In this document: positions 60,546 through 62,941 of the stretch, in pieces
Layout: every line of letters starts with the position of its first letter
Numbering within the stretch: the first letter of the stretch is position 1
Assembly: GCF_003710985.1 (NCBI RefSeq)
Contig: NZ_RHHT01000053.1
Coordinates: 1-62,941 of the forward strand
Origin: Brevibacillus panacihumi
Lineage (GTDB): Bacteria; Bacillota; Bacilli; Brevibacillales; Brevibacillaceae
Length of the DNA: 62,941 nucleotides
Direction of reading: 5' to 3'
Position numbers and translations under genes: made by a program
Notes under the pieces: model-generated
Seen by the model: only the letters and a program-made list of their open reading frames with translations
The model's database searches: none
What the model was told of the DNA's origin: nothing

Positions 60546-61103
60546 TTACGCGTGAACAGGTTCAGGGGTCTGCAAATGAAGCGGCGGTGGCACTAACCAG
60601 CCTTTTTCTTTGTTGATTCGCAACAGCCTTGCACCAAACTGAGCTTTAGCAGTGTGGATTTGACCAAACATCATACCGATATCTTCTCGAATCGATTGTC
60701 CAATGATTTGACTGCACGCGACTAAACCGGTTGCAATGTCCTTCGAAACACCAGCAGCGATTTCCGGATCGTTAAATCGTGCACCTACAGGGATGCTCTC
60801 TAGGGAAGCTACTGGACGTTCGGGTGCAGTTGGGGGAGGAGCAATCCCATTTACCTTCAAGAGATTTTCAATCTGTTGAATTTCTTGCTTCATGCTCTGT
60901 GTAACGTCCTCGAGAAAGCTTTTCAGGTCCTGATCCCCTGTATGGTTGATAAACGTTTGATATGCCACAAGCAGACCTTTTGTTGTAGCCAGATAACTCC
61001 ATACTCCAAAGACTTCACCATAGTGCATAGGCTCATTTTGAGGATTACCACTTAAGATTCCCATTAACATCCTCCCAGAATTCATTAATGTTTTTATATC
61101 CAT
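60546..61103 (-). CDS. DUF3231 family protein
   Basis: A 185-residue protein predicted to be a four-helix bundle (FGVWSYLATTKGLLVAYQTF, SFLEDVTQSMKQEIQQIENL, GVSKDIATGLVACSQIIGQS). The tail INKEKGWLVPPPLH is the typical DUF3231 ending. The family is found in spore-forming Bacillales and resembles CotF-like coat proteins, so a spore role is possible. TAGGAGAA lies before ATG 61103. Confidence 0.82.
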   Translation of the reverse strand: MDIKTLMNSGRMLMGILSGNPQNEPMHYGEVFGVWSYLATTKGLLVAYQTFINHTGDQDLKSFLEDVTQSMKQEIQQIENLLKVNGIAPPPTAPERPVASLESIPVGARFNDPEIAAGVSKDIATGLVACSQIIGQSIREDIGMMFGQIHTAKAQFGARLLRINKEKGWLVPPPLHLQTPEPVHA

Positions 61104-61191
61104 GTGGGTTCTCCTAACTGTTTTTTTAACCCGTTGATATGGTTTCCCTAGGAAAGGAATGTTATGAAGGTAATTAAAAGCAAAATCACGA

Positions 61192-61608
61192 CTAAGTACG
61201 ACTGGCTCGGCGAACTAGCATCCATCCAATGAGCAACAGAAAAATAGCGCATATATCATATGAGATGTCAAAAAGAAACTGGTTGGGCCCCGGCTTTACA
61301 TGATGAATTTGTAACACATGGTGATTTATAATCCCCTCGGCCAAATTAAACGTGCCAGCCCCTAATAAAAAACTACCCCAGAAGCAGCTTGGCTTGTCCA
61401 GGGGGTTAGCCCTCCATAACACGATGCCTGAAATAAAAATGATGATGGTTACCAATAAATGAAAAAGACCGTCACTAATAATTTGGTGGACCCGATCGGT
61501 GTGCATATTTACACTATGCCATTGCAAGATTTGATGAAAGATGATTCCATCAAGCATGCCAATCATTCCGATACCAAATAAAAACGAACCAACTGCTGTT
61601 TTTTTCAC
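61192..61608 (-). CDS. DUF2243 family membrane protein
   Basis: A 138-residue protein with about four membrane segments. GIGMIGMLDGIIFHQILQWH and FNLAEGIINHHVLQIHHV carry the repeated D/E-G-I-x-x-H motif of DUF2243. The GTG at 61608 is chosen because AAGGAG lies upstream, the hairpin at 61681-61708 is outside the frame this way, and the family normally starts near KKTAVGSFLFG. An alternative ATG at 61728 immediately follows the stop of the upstream gene and would give 178 residues. Function unknown. Confidence 0.78.
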   Translation of the reverse strand: MKKTAVGSFLFGIGMIGMLDGIIFHQILQWHSVNMHTDRVHQIISDGLFHLLVTIIIFISGIVLWRANPLDKPSCFWGSFLLGAGTFNLAEGIINHHVLQIHHVKPGPNQFLFDISYDICAIFLLLIGWMLVRRASRT

Positions 61609-61680
61609 TTTATTACAGATCTCCTTACCTGAATGTATTATGTTCAACCCATACCATGCGTTAACCCAATAGAGAATGAA

Positions 61681-61708
61681 CCCCTCTAAGGAGTGATACT
61701 TAGAGGGG
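61681..61708. repeat. perfect 10-bp inverted repeat between the DUF2512 and DUF2243 genes
   Basis: CCCCTCTAAG pairs with CTTAGAGGGG around GAGTGATA. It lies between the two minus-strand genes if the downstream start is 61608. It could be an intercistronic RNA hairpin; no T run follows on the minus strand. Confidence 0.55.
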
Positions 61709-61728
61709 AGTCCCAGAAAGTTGTACAT

Positions 61729-62079
61729 TTACTTTTCGGTTCCTGCATTTGCAACGTCATTCAATCCTAAATAGCGATGGAAGAAAAATTCAGCGACACC
61801 TAGGATTGCAACTGTCGCAATCAGCTCCCCAAAACTCAAATCCCAGTTGAATGCGCGAGAAACAGCCCATAAGTAAACGGCAGCGATTACCGCATCGGCA
61901 ATTGTAGCCGTAATATTATTGGTTGCCCGCAGGATTAACTGATCTCCAAGCAAGTAGGCAATTACGGTTAACCCAAGTGCAGCAAGTATGGCCGAACCCC
62001 AAGTCGCATTGGTAAACCAGATCAAGCTTCCGACAACGATCACGCCGTTAATGATTAATTTGATTAAAAATCTAGACAT
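61729..62079 (-). CDS. DUF2512 (YndM-like) membrane protein
   Basis: A 116-residue protein with four membrane segments (FLIKLIINGVIVVGSLIWF, AILAALGLTVIAYLLGDQLI, IADAVIAAVYLWAVSRAF, FGELIATVAILGVAEFFFH). Layout and motifs such as LTVIAYLLGDQLIL match the DUF2512/YndM family of Bacillales. ATG 62079 has AGGAG about ten bases upstream; a TTG three codons earlier is too close. Function unknown. Probably an operon with the DUF2243 gene. Confidence 0.82.
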   Translation of the reverse strand: MSRFLIKLIINGVIVVGSLIWFTNATWGSAILAALGLTVIAYLLGDQLILRATNNITATIADAVIAAVYLWAVSRAFNWDLSFGELIATVAILGVAEFFFHRYLGLNDVANAGTEK

Positions 62080-62424
62080 GGAACTCAATCTCCTAACAAT
62101 AGTAAAATCGTGGGTGCAAGCAAGTGCATAGCTGATTCCGTTGGGAAAATCCTACATATGATTCACGTTTATCACCTCACTTTACGTATTACTTTGAGCA
62201 AAAAAAGGAATTTTTATTTCGACTTTGCTTTCATGAGGGAAGGACGCGAATATCAGGCGGCTGATACGATGGACAAACCGGACTTTTTAGGTCATTTGTC
62301 ACGACTGGCATGATCGGATCCAGTTCGATGCTCCATTGGATAAAATCATCCCTAAGCGGTCAAAGTAGAAAAGTGATGATTGTCCATTCCCCTCCCCGTG
62401 CGAGGAATGAAAGAGGTGCTTCCG
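62080..62424. other. 345-base intergenic region
   Basis: Divergent region between the DUF2512 gene and the MIP18-type gene. A 67-codon open frame at 62110-62313 has no ribosome binding site and no recognisable content. No clear promoter hexamers or repeats were identified. Confidence 0.5.
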
Positions 62425-62742
62425 ATGGCGATAGAAGATAAATTATGGGCTGCACTAGAAGAAGTGATCGATCCTGAGATTGGTGTGAATATTGTAGATC
62501 TGGGGCTGGTCTATGAGGTGGAGGTCGACGAGGCGAAGGGACAAGCGAACATTGAAATGACCCTGACGATTCCACAATGCCCGTTGGCTGATCAAATTGT
62601 ACAGAATGTAGAAGCAGCGGCAATATCGGTACCCGGGATCAAGGATGTAAAAGTCTCACTGGTATGGGAACCAAAATGGAGCCCCGCAAGAATGAATGAC
62701 CGCGCCAGAGAAGAAATCAGGTCGCGCCAAGCTATACCGTGA
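62425..62742 (+). CDS. MIP18/PaaD-like Fe-S cluster assembly protein (SufT/YitW type)
   Basis: A 105-residue DUF59/MIP18 protein. It has EDKLWAALEEVIDPEIGVNI, VDLGLVYEVEV, MTLTIPQCPLADQIVQNVEA with a conserved cysteine (in PQCP), and VSLVWEPKWSPARMND with the trailing R-x-x-N/D-type motif. Members help mature Fe-S proteins. ATG 62425 has AGAGGTG upstream; earlier in-frame ATGs lack a signal. A strong terminator follows. Confidence 0.9.
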   Translation: MAIEDKLWAALEEVIDPEIGVNIVDLGLVYEVEVDEAKGQANIEMTLTIPQCPLADQIVQNVEAAAISVPGIKDVKVSLVWEPKWSPARMNDRAREEIRSRQAIP

Positions 62743-62759
62743 TTCCTGGTGAACGAGAG

Positions 62760-62792
62760 AACCCGCCTCTATATCGGTCTGAGGCGGGTTTT
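62760..62792 (+). terminator. Rho-independent terminator
   Basis: AACCCGCCTC pairs perfectly with GAGGCGGGTT (10 bp) around an 11-base loop and is followed by a short T run. Confidence 0.85.
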
Positions 62793-62798
62793 GCATGT

Positions 62799-62941
62799 CT
62801 AGTCTTCTGGCGTGCGATCCAGGAACAGTTTGGTCACTGACGTGTATTCACCGTTTTCGATTTCCGTTTCACTTGCTTTGGTCTCCAGCGGATCATGGCC
62901 GTATAATCCGGGAGCCACTGTTGTAACCGTCAAGTAGTTTT
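62799..62941 (-). CDS. 3' end of an unidentified gene (truncated by the window edge)
   Basis: An open frame enters from the window end on the minus strand and stops at TAG (62799-62801). The visible tail is about 47 residues, including VTTVAPGLYGHDPLETKASE and TSVTKLFLDRTPED. It is acidic and shows no decisive motif. It converges with the MIP18-type gene across the terminator. Confidence 0.6.
   Translation of the reverse strand, partial: NYLTVTTVAPGLYGHDPLETKASETEIENGEYTSVTKLFLDRTPED

Noticed and set aside
62110..62313. 67-codon frame upstream of the MIP18-type gene
   Set aside because: No ribosome binding site or recognisable content; too short to support alone.
1..62941. CRISPR array, insertion sequence or prophage
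   Set aside because: No regularly spaced direct repeats, transposase or phage structural genes were recognised in reading the window.

Overview
The window looks like chromosomal DNA of a moderately GC-rich, endospore-forming Firmicute, most like the Brevibacillus/Paenibacillaceae group. The supporting signs are strong AGGAGG-type ribosome binding sites, frequent GTG/TTG starts, KinA-like soluble sporulation kinases, small Bacillales families (YycC-like, DUF1292, DUF3231, DUF2512/YndM-like), a SigH-type promoter and a Gram-positive RND pump. No insertion sequence, prophage, CRISPR array or rRNA was seen. The assignment is inference from gene families, not from a marker comparison.

Layout. 1-4.8 kb: a small orphan protein, a PAS sensor kinase with a SigH-like promoter, a DUF1292 protein, a YflT-type stress protein, and an unusual pair made of a LuxI/FeeM-like acyltransferase and an E1/ThiF-like adenylyltransferase. 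5-12.9 kb: topoisomerase IV (parE-parC), two small hypothetical proteins, a double-AAA+ CbxX/SpoVK-like protein and a 36-residue peptide gene. 13-27.5 kb: reductive pyrimidine catabolism in two blocks. One block holds a PucR-type regulator divergent from malonate-semialdehyde dehydrogenase and an omega-aminotransferase. The other holds preT, preA, dihydropyrimidinase and beta-ureidopropionase. Between them lie a LOG-family gene, a zinc alcohol dehydrogenase, a secreted protein and a two-gene cluster of putative DNA-binding proteins. Together the enzymes would take uracil or thymine to acetyl-CoA or propionyl-CoA. An NCS1 permease at 34.9-36.4 kb is a plausible uptake partner.

27.5-33 kb: an ART-like hypothetical protein, then a cluster that reads as mevalonate catabolism. 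It has a cupin-XRE regulator, a class II (degradative) HMG-CoA reductase, a small membrane protein with a TctA-like permease, and HMG-CoA lyase. A palindrome of core TCAAC-N3-GTTGA lies in the promoters of both the regulator and the operon. 33-42 kb: a chemoreceptor, the NCS1 permease, a CitA/DcuS-type two-component system and a complete TctCBA tripartite transporter preceded by a perfect 12-bp inverted repeat.

42-50 kb: a GNAT enzyme with a leader hairpin, small and membrane proteins, tenI-thiE, an IsdG-like haem oxygenase, a second soluble PAS kinase and a NarL/DesK-type two-component system. That system is divergent from an RND pump with its membrane-fusion lipoprotein (50.8-55.2 kb). 55-63 kb: CcdA with a ResA-like thioredoxin, small conserved proteins, a tRNA cluster (Thr, Leu, Gly), an AT-rich stretch with a miniature kinase-like ORF, an SRAP protein, DUF3231, DUF2243 and DUF2512 proteins, a MIP18-type Fe-S assembly protein, and the 3' end of a gene running off the window.

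The most unusual items are the acyltransferase/E1 pair, the mevalonate cluster with a binding-protein-less TctA-like permease and its predicted operator, the ART-like protein, and the miniature kinase-like ORF beside the tRNAs.
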